From Chitinophagaceae bacterium (GTDB taxonomy: Bacteria; Bacteroidota; Bacteroidia; Chitinophagales; Chitinophagaceae), in assembly GCA_016720825.1 (NCBI GenBank), contig JADKJV010000021.1:1-64000 (forward strand): a DNA stretch of 64,000 bases, written 5' to 3'. Of the stretch, positions 1-7,871 are shown piece by piece (positions within the stretch are counted from its first letter, which is position 1; each line of letters opens with the position of its first letter). Under the pieces are notes generated by a model. That model saw only the letters and a program-made list of their open reading frames with translations, was not told the DNA's origin and ran no database searches. Both the position numbers and the translations under genes were made by a program.

Positions 1-5
1 ACACC

Positions 6-254
6 AGCTAAGTACAAAGCCTGGCATAGGTATAACAGGCTTACCCGGGGTGTTTGCCTGTGAAATATTTCGAAGACGAATCTCCTGATTGCAATGTAAA
101 AAGTCACACAGAGCAATTATCGATGTGAATTGCTACCTATCATAGTGAGATTACCTATGGTTTTGAAAGCCCCGATGGAAAGACGAATATTGTGAGCCTG
201 CGCCGGGAAATATGCTAAATTAGACAGGCGGGTGCCAGAAACCGGACGTTAGCG
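6..254. repeat. Cassette-boundary element A (attC-like, long copy)
   Basis: The left end is AGCTAAG (6-12) and the right end is GTTAGCG (248-254). The right half (199-254) has the block GCCGGGAAATATGCTAAAT followed by TAGACAGGC, which recurs at 4039-4083, 5892-5942 and 6609-6664. CTGGCA near the left end can pair with TGCCAG near the right end. At 249 bp this copy is about twice as long as copies B and C, so the left end is less certain. It lies directly upstream of the GIY-YIG gene and no gene is seen inside it. Confidence 0.5.
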
Positions 255-315
255 GTAACCAAATCAATTTTGCAAGAAATACAGCCATTTAAAAAAAAAT
301 TCAAATATGATTTAA

Positions 316-678
316 ATGGAGAATCCGAAATCAAAGAAAGAACTGAAGGAAGCGTATAAGGCGATGAAGTTTAGAATGGGCGTTTTCCAGGTGAGAAACC
401 TGATAAACAATAAAATCTATATTGACAGCAGTGTTAATCTGGATAAAATATGGAACCGCCATCGTTTACAACTAAATTTTGGGAATCATCCAAATGCAGT
501 ACTTCAAAACGATTGGAAACAATCTGGCGAGGACAATTTTGTTTATGAAATTTTGGGGGAAATAGAAGAATCAGAAAATTCAAATTTAGATTACGCCAAA
601 GAGGTTAAAGTGCTCGAACAAATGTACATCGAAGAGTTAAGCCCATTTGATGAAAAGGGTTACAACCAAAAAGCATAA
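316..678 (+). CDS. GIY-YIG nuclease family protein
   Basis: A 120-residue protein that is essentially one GIY-YIG domain. The GIY strand appears as GVF (residues 22-24) and the YIG strand as YID (35-37). They are followed by the RH pair at about 48-50, the GEDNFVYEIL segment (71-80) and a conserved Glu near residue 101 before the C-terminal KGYN. Members of this family cut DNA through a metal bound by the conserved Glu. Both signature triplets deviate from consensus, so catalytic activity is uncertain. It stands alone as the first gene after element A, as expected for a single-gene cassette. The family assignment is fairly secure; the biological role is unknown. Confidence 0.75.
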   Translation: MENPKSKKELKEAYKAMKFRMGVFQVRNLINNKIYIDSSVNLDKIWNRHRLQLNFGNHPNAVLQNDWKQSGEDNFVYEILGEIEESENSNLDYAKEVKVLEQMYIEELSPFDEKGYNQKA

Positions 679-766
679 GTAAATTTATTTTACAACTTTC
701 TGGGGTATATAGCAATTTTACCAATTGTTGTTTTTAGGCACTACACTATAAAAATCAAACCAACGT

Positions 767-1507
767 ATGCCTGGAATAATAGTTGAGCTTATAGTGTCCT
801 GGCTGCTGCTATGGCTATTTTTCAAAAAAGGTTTGCTGGTTTTGGGTATCGTTCCAACGCAAAGCCGGCTTTTTAATCTTCTCTTTGGTATTTTAATAGC
901 AGCCGTTTGTGGTACGCTTTACTTTTTATCCTTCACTTTATTTACAGCTAACAAATGGACGCTTCATCATGAATTTACCGGACAAACGTTATTGGCCAGC
1001 TCGTGGTGGACACTGAAATCAGTGCTATTTGAGGAATTCATTTTCAGAGGTGCTTTACTTTATATACTGATCAAAAAATTTGGCGTCAGGACTGCTATCC
1101 TGACTTCTGCCGTATGCTTTGGGGTTTACCATTGGTTTACGACCGGAGCCCTGGGAAACCCTTTACAAATGGCCCTGATTTTCATACTGACAGGAATTTG
1201 GGGAGCTATGTTCGCCTTGGCGTTTGCCAGGACAAAATCTTTATACCTGCCTATCGGACTTCATTTTGGCTGGAACTTTATAAACACAGTTATCTTTTCG
1301 CAAGGTCCCCTGGGAAAGCAGCTTTTAGTTCTTAATGGTGAAGAGAATTTGGGAGTAGCATTATCGGTGGTTGTCTTTATTTTCCAGCTTTTGGCCGTGC
1401 CGGCAGTCGCTTATTGGTATCTCCATTTTCTATCCCAAAAGCAAGTAACTACTATTGACACAGAAACAAAAGCCGCTGACATTGGGAGTGGCAATAGCGG
1501 GGTTTGA
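767..1507 (+). CDS. CPBP family intramembrane metalloprotease
   Basis: A 246-residue integral membrane protein of the CPBP (CAAX protease and bacteriocin-processing, Abi) family. The three family motifs are visible: EExxxR (Glu89, Glu90, Arg94), a His in FGVYHW (His122) and HFGWN (His166, Asn170). Several hydrophobic helices surround them. Family members cleave peptides inside the membrane and some confer bacteriocin self-immunity; the substrate here is unknown. It starts at an ATG 88 bases after the GIY-YIG gene on the same strand. No partner gene such as a bacteriocin is seen nearby. Confidence 0.85.
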   Translation: MPGIIVELIVSWLLLWLFFKKGLLVLGIVPTQSRLFNLLFGILIAAVCGTLYFLSFTLFTANKWTLHHEFTGQTLLASSWWTLKSVLFEEFIFRGALLYILIKKFGVRTAILTSAVCFGVYHWFTTGALGNPLQMALIFILTGIWGAMFALAFARTKSLYLPIGLHFGWNFINTVIFSQGPLGKQLLVLNGEENLGVALSVVVFIFQLLAVPAVAYWYLHFLSQKQVTTIDTETKAADIGSGNSGV

Positions 1508-1576
1508 CCTATCCCTGCACTGCGGCCTGGACGGGGGCAGTCTGGCTTTAGATCTTAATATTTAACTTTATCAAAG

Positions 1577-1634
1577 GTCAGGCTTCGGTTCAGGGAGGAC
1601 GGATATAAAATTTCCCACGATCAGCTAGCCTGAC
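1577..1634. repeat. 58-bp element bounded by an 8-bp inverted repeat
   Basis: GTCAGGCT (1577-1584) and its exact complement AGCCTGAC (1627-1634) bound a 58-bp stretch in the gap after the CPBP gene. The sequence does not match elements A-D, but its length and position between two unrelated genes are what a short cassette-boundary site would have. It could equally be a weak transcription terminator. Confidence 0.3.
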
Positions 1635-1657
1635 ACCAGCAGTAATTTTTACAAACC

Positions 1658-2104
1658 ATGAAACTTCGTAGAATACTGATTGCGGCTATTTTTATATCTG
1701 CAACCCAAATGTGCAGCGGGCAAACCAATCTATTAGACAGTTGCGGAATGAATTCAAATCCATTACTGAATAAGTATGAAATCTCGGTGTTAGACAGCCT
1801 TTTTTTTACCAGGAAAAAGCCAATAACTGGCGGATTTAATTTTTCAGGCAAAAGAGTGGCTTTTTACTCTTGCACTAAAAACTCAAATACAAAGGGAGAT
1901 GGCTTATTATCAAAAAAAGACTTTTTTAGCCTCTGCAGACCAGACTTCAAAGGGCACGCCGGAAGAGGATTTATTACTTTCACCGAAAGCGAAAAGGCGG
2001 AATCAAAAGGCTATGATGTCGTAATAATAATCGATTGCCCTTATAGCGCAATAGACAAAGCGGCCTTGATCCAAAAACTACAACAAATTAAATACGACGA
2101 GTAA
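1658..2104 (+). CDS. Secreted protein of unknown function
   Basis: A 148-residue protein not recognised as a member of a named family. Residues 1-21 form a typical signal peptide ending in CSGQ, the usual Bacteroidota pattern of cleavage before or at a Gln. The mature part has four Cys residues that could form disulfides and a hydrophobic strand VVIIID near residues 125-130. It is probably periplasmic or surface-exposed. It stands between the 58-bp inverted-repeat element and a fragment of the boundary element, which fits a single-gene cassette. Confidence 0.6.
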   Translation: MKLRRILIAAIFISATQMCSGQTNLLDSCGMNSNPLLNKYEISVLDSLFFTRKKPITGGFNFSGKRVAFYSCTKNSNTKGDGLLSKKDFFSLCRPDFKGHAGRGFITFTESEKAESKGYDVVIIIDCPYSAIDKAALIQKLQQIKYDE

Positions 2105-2110
2105 AACTAA

Positions 2111-2155
2111 GGCTGACACCGGGTTTGGCGCAAGCCTGGCCTCCGGTGGCTGCCA
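2111..2155. repeat. Left half of a cassette-boundary element
   Basis: It starts with GGCTGAC and contains GGTTTGGCGCAAGCC (2122-2136), the same 15-base pattern GGYTnnnCGCAAGCC found at 3976-3990 and 5833-5847. An outer stem CACCGG/CCGGTG can form around it. The right-half block seen in elements A-D is absent before the next start codon at 2173, so this is a partial or diverged copy. Confidence 0.4.
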
Positions 2156-2172
2156 CTTTATAAAAATCAATC

Positions 2173-2913
2173 ATGACGGGTTACAAAAAGGAATCAATAT
2201 CACTGCTTTTATTTCTAATTCTTTTTTCAACAGGATTTTCTCAAAAGATATTAATCCCATACAGGAATAAAAACCTCTGGGGATATGCCGATACAAGCGG
2301 AGTTATCAAAATAAAGCCCATTTACGACAGTGCGGATTTCTTCAATTTTTCGAAAACTGTAACTGAAGTTTACAAAGACAGGAAAGTCAGTCTAATTACT
2401 ATTGACGGAAACCTGCTGTTTCCACTTTCTGATTCGTATCAGATCTTTGGGAACAACTACTTTGTAACAAAAGACAAGAAGCAAGGTGTATATTCTAAAA
2501 CGGGTAAGCTGTTAGTTCCCATTGAGTATGATCTTATTGAATGCACTTGTTATTATCATGAATATGAAAAAGAAAAAAACAAAGTTATCGGCCTGAAAAA
2601 TAACAAGTATTACCTTATTGATTTAACTACACAACTGGTACAGCAAATCTCATCACCCAAAAACGAACAAGCTAATGAAAGTACCATCCGGGAAGGAATC
2701 GTATTGGCTCCGGACAATATCGGAACGACCAGCGCACCGTGGCCACAGTATTCAGCGAATGACTTTCCAAAGTTATCGGGACTTAAAAACCTGGTTCATT
2801 GCAAAACAATTTATTTAGACGGGAAACCGGTTTTCTATATCTTTTGTAAATGGAATAACAGGCAAATGACCGGATACGTTGGACAAAACGGAGTGGAATT
2901 CTTCAAAGACTAA
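2173..2913 (+). CDS. WG-repeat protein, exported
   Basis: A 246-residue protein with a signal peptide (residues 1-23, ending in GFSQ) followed by degenerate WG repeats: NLWGYADTSGVIKIKP at about 34-49, then KKQGVYSKTGKLLVPIEYD and a final TGYVGQNGVEFF. WG repeats form small beta units thought to mediate binding; no enzyme activity is expected. It is the first of three closely packed genes (2173-3854); the next starts 17 bases after its stop codon. It is probably periplasmic or outer-membrane associated. Confidence 0.7.
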   Translation: MTGYKKESISLLLFLILFSTGFSQKILIPYRNKNLWGYADTSGVIKIKPIYDSADFFNFSKTVTEVYKDRKVSLITIDGNLLFPLSDSYQIFGNNYFVTKDKKQGVYSKTGKLLVPIEYDLIECTCYYHEYEKEKNKVIGLKNNKYYLIDLTTQLVQQISSPKNEQANESTIREGIVLAPDNIGTTSAPWPQYSANDFPKLSGLKNLVHCKTIYLDGKPVFYIFCKWNNRQMTGYVGQNGVEFFKD

Positions 2914-2929
2914 AGCTGCCAAATCAATC

Positions 2930-3463
2930 ATGACATTAAGAGCAATCATAATTTTTTTGGCACTGCATTTTGTGACACAAGTCCCGGGGCAGACACGTAC
3001 CCTGACCGGCAAGATCATTGACCACGAATTGAATACCCTTTCCCAGGTTCAGATTTTCAACGCGGACACGGTACCCTTAACAACAAGCGACGCGAATGGC
3101 CATTTCAGCATAACCGTTCCTTCAGACACAAAAACATTGATAATCGCTACAGTTGGTATGGAATGGAAACGCCTTGACTTCCTAAACGACTGTAATTACC
3201 TTGAAATCATTCTTCAACCAATGTGGACGTATGATTTCATGTTACCGGCAAAAATAGACAGGCTCCGGAAAAAACAATTTAACAAATTACCGGCGCTTCA
3301 TCAATCCGCATTTCAAAAGGGGATTTTCAAATCAAAAAAACCTTGTTATGTTGACAAGTTTATATCCTTTGATAAAGAGATGAAAGAAAGACATAAAGCA
3401 AGAAAGCATATGCCCGGCATGAGTAAACGCGTAAAAAATAGTTCATTTTCAAAATTGAAATAA
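2930..3463 (+). CDS. Exported protein with carboxypeptidase-regulatory-like domain
   Basis: A 177-residue protein. I chose the ATG at 2930, which begins a clean signal peptide ending VPGQ; an upstream in-frame start would put 17 extra residues before it. The domain TRTLTGKIIDHELNTLSQV to LEIILQP (about 22-100) matches the beta-sandwich CarboxypepD_reg-like fold common in Bacteroidota surface proteins. The C-terminal 75 residues are rich in Lys and Arg and match nothing I recognise. It ends one base before the next gene, so the two are probably translationally coupled. Confidence 0.6.
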   Translation: MTLRAIIIFLALHFVTQVPGQTRTLTGKIIDHELNTLSQVQIFNADTVPLTTSDANGHFSITVPSDTKTLIIATVGMEWKRLDFLNDCNYLEIILQPMWTYDFMLPAKIDRLRKKQFNKLPALHQSAFQKGIFKSKKPCYVDKFISFDKEMKERHKARKHMPGMSKRVKNSSFSKLK

Positions 3464-3464
3464 C

Positions 3465-3854
3465 ATGAAATACCTGCTGTTTTTTTTGTTTTTCGCATTT
3501 AATAACGTTTCCGCGCAAAAAAATAACATGATGATTCGTTTATCAGAAATTGAGGTTGATTCAAACTACCTCAAAGAATATAACGCTATCCTCCAGGCAG
3601 AATCAAGAGCATCTGTTCAATTAGAAGCCGGGGTGATATCCATTTATCCAATGTATCAAAAAGAAAACCCAACACAGATTCGTATTTTAGAAATATATGC
3701 CAACCGGGAAGCCTATGAGGCACATCTAAAAACACCTCATTTTCAAGAGTACAAAACAACCACTTTAAAAATGGTTAAATCATTGAAACTCGTCGACATG
3801 GAAAGTATTGATCCGCAGACAATGGTTGAATTATTTCGAAAAATGCAAAAATGA
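3465..3854 (+). CDS. Exported antibiotic-biosynthesis-monooxygenase-fold protein
   Basis: A 129-residue protein: signal peptide (1-17, ending VSAQ) followed by an ABM-type dimeric alpha/beta-barrel domain. Family-typical features are IRLSEIEVD, EAGVISIYPMYQKENPT, IYANREAYEAHLKTPHF and the closing VDMESIDPQ. Cytoplasmic relatives are quinol monooxygenases or haem-degrading enzymes; an exported copy with no visible cofactor site may have another role. It lies 1 base after the preceding stop and is the last gene of the three-gene unit before element B. Confidence 0.7.
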   Translation: MKYLLFFLFFAFNNVSAQKNNMMIRLSEIEVDSNYLKEYNAILQAESRASVQLEAGVISIYPMYQKENPTQIRILEIYANREAYEAHLKTPHFQEYKTTTLKMVKSLKLVDMESIDPQTMVELFRKMQK

Positions 3855-3964
3855 CGGGGAATATAAACTCCGCCGGGACCAGGGTTAATACAAGTAAGGC
3901 CTGGCAAACGGAATTCTAACATCCAACATGCTTAAAGCTGCAGGTTGATAAACCATACGACGGC

Positions 3965-4083
3965 AGCTAATACCTGGTTCAACGCAAGCCTTTTTGTGTG
4001 ACGTGCGGTCCCATGTAAGGACAAATTTGCGCGTGCCTGTGCCGGAAAATATCCTACATTAGACAGGCCAACGACATTGAGCA
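3965..4083. repeat. Cassette-boundary element B (attC-like, 119 bp)
   Basis: The left end AGCTAAT (3965-3971) opposes the right end TTGAGCA (4077-4083). The left half holds GGTTCAACGCAAGCC (3976-3990). The right half holds GCCGGAAAATATCCTACATT then AGACAGGCC. CGnnnGCCT and AGGCnnnCG can pair to form an inner stem, giving an imperfect palindrome like that of element C. It separates the ABM-fold gene from the next membrane protein. The gap from 3855 to 4125 contains no other feature I can support. Confidence 0.5.
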
Positions 4084-4125
4084 TCATTCGATTGAACATG
4101 CTGATAAAATATCCCCCAAAACCAG

Positions 4126-4995
4126 ATGGCAGATAATACAGACGAAAAGCAGTCAGACGTTTCGGCAAACAGTGAACCGGATAAACCTGCTGATAACATA
4201 TCTCCTGCTAAGGAACCAGAAACAAATACCCCAAATCAAGAAGCTGAAAATATGGAAGTACATCATCATGGCCATCACGGAGGAAAGAAAAGCTGGAAAT
4301 CATATTTCTGGGAATTTTTAATGTTATTCCTTGCTGTGTTCTGTGGTTTTTTGGCAGAGTATCAACTGGAGCATACTATAGAACACCAGCGGGAAGAAAA
4401 GTATATTGTTTCCTTAGTAAAGGATATTGAACTTGATATCGCTTCCCTGGAAAACTCGTACGACTTAAGAAAAGTCCAGCTCAGTTATTTTGATTCGCTC
4501 TCGGGTTTATTAAAAAGGGGTTATAAAAACCAGATGAACGATTTTTATTTTTATGCACGTCATATTTCCCGGTCGACCCTTTTCCGGTATCACGACCGGA
4601 CGATCCTGCAGCTGAAAAATTCAGGAAATCTCCGTCTGATAAGAAATACCGATGCGGCAGACAGTATAACGGTTTATGATAATGAAGCTATCAAAACCGT
4701 ATTGGTGCAGCAGGACACGGAAGAAGACTTCCGGCAGAATATTGCCTGGACGATTATTGGAAAAATAATGGATGGTGCTGTCTGGGACGAGATGAATGAC
4801 AGTAACAGTAAAATAAGCAGACCTGTAAACAACCCGCCTTTGGTGACAACAGATCCCAATTTGATAAATGAATTTCATTTCAAAGTGGTGCAGCTTAAAG
4901 CGACGCTGCTTTTTACAAACAGATATATTCAAAAGGCTATACTGTCTGCCAGGAATCTGCTTGTTGTATTAAAAAGGGAATATCACCTGAAATAA
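4126..4995 (+). CDS. Membrane-anchored protein of unknown function with His-rich segment
   Basis: A 289-residue protein with a disordered acidic N-terminus (1-42), a His-rich patch HHHGHHGG (about 46-53), then KKSWKSYFWEFLMLFLAVFCGFLAEYQLEH, a pattern with one transmembrane helix at about 61-80 that I recognise from many Bacteroidota proteins without known function. The remainder (85-289) is helical and charged. It probably sits in the inner membrane with a large soluble domain. The His patch could bind metal, but that is inference. It starts 43 bases after element B and is followed after 37 bases by another membrane protein, so the two may be co-transcribed. Confidence 0.6.
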   Translation: MADNTDEKQSDVSANSEPDKPADNISPAKEPETNTPNQEAENMEVHHHGHHGGKKSWKSYFWEFLMLFLAVFCGFLAEYQLEHTIEHQREEKYIVSLVKDIELDIASLENSYDLRKVQLSYFDSLSGLLKRGYKNQMNDFYFYARHISRSTLFRYHDRTILQLKNSGNLRLIRNTDAADSITVYDNEAIKTVLVQQDTEEDFRQNIAWTIIGKIMDGAVWDEMNDSNSKISRPVNNPPLVTTDPNLINEFHFKVVQLKATLLFTNRYIQKAILSARNLLVVLKREYHLK

Positions 4996-5032
4996 AGTTT
5001 TAGGAAAAGACAGAAGCAAGAACACAAAACAA

Positions 5033-5788
5033 ATGAAACTCAAAACAACGCCGGTAAATATGACAACCGTTAATAAAAAAATTTATTTCGATAAATCGGG
5101 GTACTGCTTTATAGGATTGCTGGCATTGGCTTTTTTAGGTTTCTGGAACAGTTATTTTTCAAAATTCTTTACCGGACAAAATGATTATACGTTCTACTAT
5201 CATTTTCATGCAACGATGATGATAGGCTGGGTCGGATTATTAATTACGCAACCGTTGCTCATCCGGCAAAAAAAGTTTCGCTTGCACCGCCTGCTGGGCC
5301 GCGTTACCTACTTCATGATGCCGTTACTCCTGATCTCAGTATTGTTAGTGCTAAACAGCGGACTGAAGCGTATACCGGAAGACGAGAGCGATAAAATTAC
5401 CTTCAATTTGATTTTGTTTCCTTTCAGGGATTTTATACTGTTGTCTGTTGCCTTTCTTATTGGAATATATTACCGGCGCAAAGTCCATATACACGCCAGG
5501 GCAATGATTATAACCGGTATTGTATTTATTGAACCCGCTTTGTTCCGGTTTTTAGGAGGAGTGGTTTTCAAAAACAATGGCATATTGGCGTTTTATATTG
5601 GTATCGGGTTTATCCTCTCACTGCTGATTATACTGATTATCATGGAGCGTAAGCACAAAAGCGGACGATGGCTGTTCCCATCTCTTTTTGCAATTTATTC
5701 TGTCGCATACTTAATAGCAATATTTGAAATCCAATTGACATTTATGGACCCATTCGTAAGGTGGTTTGCCAGGTTGTCGTTGACATAA
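5033..5788 (+). CDS. Multi-pass membrane protein (DUF2306-like)
   Basis: A 251-residue protein with about seven hydrophobic helices. The conserved-looking segment HFHATMMIGWVGLLITQPLL followed by RQKKFRLHRLLGRVTY (about 60-100) resembles the DUF2306 family, and HIHARAMIITGIVFIEPALFR (about 150-170) provides two further His residues. Such His patterns occur in membrane oxidoreductases, but no activity is established. A second ATG lies nine codons downstream and could be the real start. It follows the preceding membrane gene by 37 bases. Confidence 0.65.
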   Translation: MKLKTTPVNMTTVNKKIYFDKSGYCFIGLLALAFLGFWNSYFSKFFTGQNDYTFYYHFHATMMIGWVGLLITQPLLIRQKKFRLHRLLGRVTYFMMPLLLISVLLVLNSGLKRIPEDESDKITFNLILFPFRDFILLSVAFLIGIYYRRKVHIHARAMIITGIVFIEPALFRFLGGVVFKNNGILAFYIGIGFILSLLIILIIMERKHKSGRWLFPSLFAIYSVAYLIAIFEIQLTFMDPFVRWFARLSLT

Positions 5789-5822
5789 ATATATTTGAAC
5801 AGGAAATTTCTGAAAAAGTGCT

Positions 5823-5942
5823 GGCTAACAAGGGCTTGTCGCAAGCCTTATGGGTGGATCATGGTTCCGCGTAGCGTCGAAAATTGCGGGCCCTCACCGG
5901 AAAATATTTTAAGTAAACAGGCAAGCGACCGGCCTTTAAGCG
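5823..5942. repeat. Cassette-boundary element C (attC-like, 120 bp, best palindrome)
   Basis: The left end GGCTAAC (5823-5829) opposes the right end TTAAGCG (5936-5942). GTCGCAAGCC (5838-5847) pairs with GGCAAGCGAC (5920-5929), giving eight base pairs interrupted by a two-base A/A mismatch. A small hairpin GGCTTG-TCG-CAAGCC sits inside the left half. The right half carries CACCGGAAAATATTTTAAG then TAAACAGGC, homologous to elements A, B and D. Outer simple sites, an inner paired box with unpaired bases and about 120 bp length all recall integron attC sites, although the end boxes do not exactly fit the RYYYAAC/GTTRRRY consensus. Confidence 0.55.
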
Positions 5943-5969
5943 AGGCTATTCAGTAATTTCAAAACTTGT

Positions 5970-6486
5970 ATGAAAAAATAATTATTTTATTATTGATTTG
6001 CCCCGTTTTTCTGAAAGCCCAGAAAATTACTGAAAATACATATGATAAGCAGGATAGCAGCAGGGTTATCAAAACCAATGAACTCGTGAGTAATGATGTA
6101 AAAGTACATTGTGAATACATTGATCTGCAAAAAATATGGTTTAAATCATCCAATCATTATTATTCCATTTGTATCGTTTTTTTTGATGGAGGAAGTAATG
6201 CTGTCATGGGAAATGATTCACTCTTGAAAATTGAATTTACAGACGGGAGAATCATATCTTATGATAAGGAGTCTTATAACATATTTGTACCGTTTAACTA
6301 TTCAAACCTGACTATAAAAGTGAAAGACAGTTGATGGATAATATTTTGTTCAGCAGGGCTATGAAGTCTATAATTCTGAGGAACAGTAAATCTATTTACG
6401 AGATTAAAGTAAATGATGAAATGGCTCAATTTATTATTAAAAGCCTGCAAATTTTGAGAGCGGAAGTTAACGGAAGACTTAACTAA
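5970..6486 (+). CDS. Exported protein of unknown function, frameshifted
   Basis: The open frame 5966-6334 begins only at a TTG. The natural start appears to be the ATG at 5970, which would read MKKIIILLLICPVFLKAQ if the A run at 5972-5977 had one more base. The product has a signal peptide and a beta-rich body (IEFTDGRIISYDKESYN). A second short frame, 6334-6486, overlaps its stop codon and continues plausibly (LFSRAMKSIILRNSKSIYE), so a second indel near 6330 may split the C-terminus. Reconstructed length is about 170 residues. Not recognised as a named family. It is the only gene between elements C and D. Confidence 0.5.
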
Positions 6487-6608
6487 AACTATTTAAACAC
6501 CGTCAACGTTACAGGAATAGTAAATAAGGAGATCGCACCACACCGGGTTTTCTCATCTTTGGTAAAGGTGTGGCTCCTGCCAGTGTATTGATGAAGTTAT
6601 TCCGGCAC

Positions 6609-6664
6609 TGCGCCGGGAAATGACTTACATTAGACAGGCCAACACCAGGACCGCAAGTTAGCAG
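6609..6664. repeat. Cassette-boundary element D (right half)
   Basis: TGCGCCGGGAAATGACTTAC then ATTAGACAGGC matches the right halves of A, B and C, and it ends in GTTAGCA (6658-6664). Upstream, CACACCGGGTTT (about 6539-6550) resembles the left half at 2116-2126, so the complete element may begin near 6530, but a clear left end box is not visible. It precedes the Asp/Asn hydroxylase-like gene. Confidence 0.5.
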
Positions 6665-6713
6665 CAATTAGCCCTCCCCTTCGGCTATACCGCTTGTTCT
6701 TCAATTAAAGGGC

Positions 6714-7511
6714 ATGAAAAAAATATTCTTAAACTTAAGGGAACAGATAAAATTTAAGCTGTTTAGACCAATCCTGCTTAAGATTGGAAGTCTGATGGGA
6801 AAATACTCAACAGTTGGTGATCATCCAATTTTTGATAACCAGCAATTCAAATGGACAGAACTCCTGGAAAATAATTGGCTTGAAATACGAAAAGAACTCG
6901 AGAACATACTGGCATATCACAAGATGCTGCCAAACCTGCAGGATATTCAGCAGGAACAAAAGGTATTGAACCAGGATAATAACTGGAAAACATTTTTTCT
7001 TTTTGGTTTTGGAGTAAAAGCAACACTGAACTGCCAGTCATGCCCTGTAACTACTTCCTTATTGGAACAAATTCCCGGAATGAAAACTGCTTTTTTTTCT
7101 GTTCTTTCACCCCATAAACATATCCCGGCCCATAAAGGCATTTTTAAAGGAATCATTCGCAGTCACCTCGGATTAATAATACCCGGCAGGTCTGGCGATT
7201 GTTTAATGCGCATAGAAAAGGAATATATATACTGGCAGGAAGGAAAGGCGGTTGTATTTGATGATACTTTTGATCATGAAGTATGGAATAATACCAGTGA
7301 AACAAGAGTGGTTTTGCTGATAGATGTCATCAGGCCTTTTAAATCCCCGCTCACTTTCATCAACAACACAATCATTAAGCTGATTGGTAATTCATCTTAC
7401 GTGAAGGAAGCAATGCGAAATCATAAGAAATGGGAAACCGGATTTTATTCCGGCACCGGGACAAATTTTCAGGCCCCCAAACCTGACGCAAACCAGTTAC
7501 AGACCAGGTAG
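6714..7511 (+). CDS. Aspartyl/asparaginyl beta-hydroxylase family protein
   Basis: A 265-residue protein with the Asp_Arg_Hydrox (LpxO/BlsA-like) cupin core. Evidence is FFSVLSPHKHIPAHKG (His140), RSHLGLIIP (Arg149, His151), VFDDTFDHEVWNNTSETRVV (His188, Arg198) and VLLIDVIRP. Relatives are Fe(II)/2-oxoglutarate dioxygenases that hydroxylate Asp side chains or lipid A acyl chains. The spacing of His140, Asp184 and His188 fits iron binding but is not proof. A hydrophobic, basic N-terminus could hold it at the membrane. It stands alone after element D and starts at the ATG at 6714. Confidence 0.75.
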   Translation: MKKIFLNLREQIKFKLFRPILLKIGSLMGKYSTVGDHPIFDNQQFKWTELLENNWLEIRKELENILAYHKMLPNLQDIQQEQKVLNQDNNWKTFFLFGFGVKATLNCQSCPVTTSLLEQIPGMKTAFFSVLSPHKHIPAHKGIFKGIIRSHLGLIIPGRSGDCLMRIEKEYIYWQEGKAVVFDDTFDHEVWNNTSETRVVLLIDVIRPFKSPLTFINNTIIKLIGNSSYVKEAMRNHKKWETGFYSGTGTNFQAPKPDANQLQTR

Positions 7512-7871
7512 CGGAGAGTTGGTACTAAATCTTATAAATGGCCGGGTCTTCCGGCTTAGCCGGCCTGAGGGCAGAGGTTAAATCCAGGAACTCCTCGGGA
7601 AGCGACAATTGTTCCCTGTCAAAAGTGACAACCCGGCGCTGGATAATATCAACTCGTTTTTTGTTTTAACATCAACACCTTTTATATATATATTTGAAGG
7701 GGGGCACAAACTCCGTTGGTGACATTTGATTAGGCCCTGAATCATCTTTTGGGCAACTTTCAATTCAGTAAATATCAATTTGAACAACTCATTATTCAAA
7801 TAACTACAATTCATTCAAAAATTATAAAAGGGATTGATTGCAGAACACCAGTTCGCGCCTGATCATTTTTC
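7512..7871. other. Gene-free gap with a G+C-rich hairpin
   Basis: About 360 bases without a supportable gene. Near its left end are a perfect small hairpin CCGGC-TTA-GCCGG (7551-7563) and an enclosing GGCCGG/CCGGCC (7540-7565), which may terminate the hydroxylase transcript although no T run follows. The remainder is A+T-rich and includes an alternating TATATATATA run at about 7685-7694. Promoter activity for the following gene is likely here, but I could not fix a site. Confidence 0.4.
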
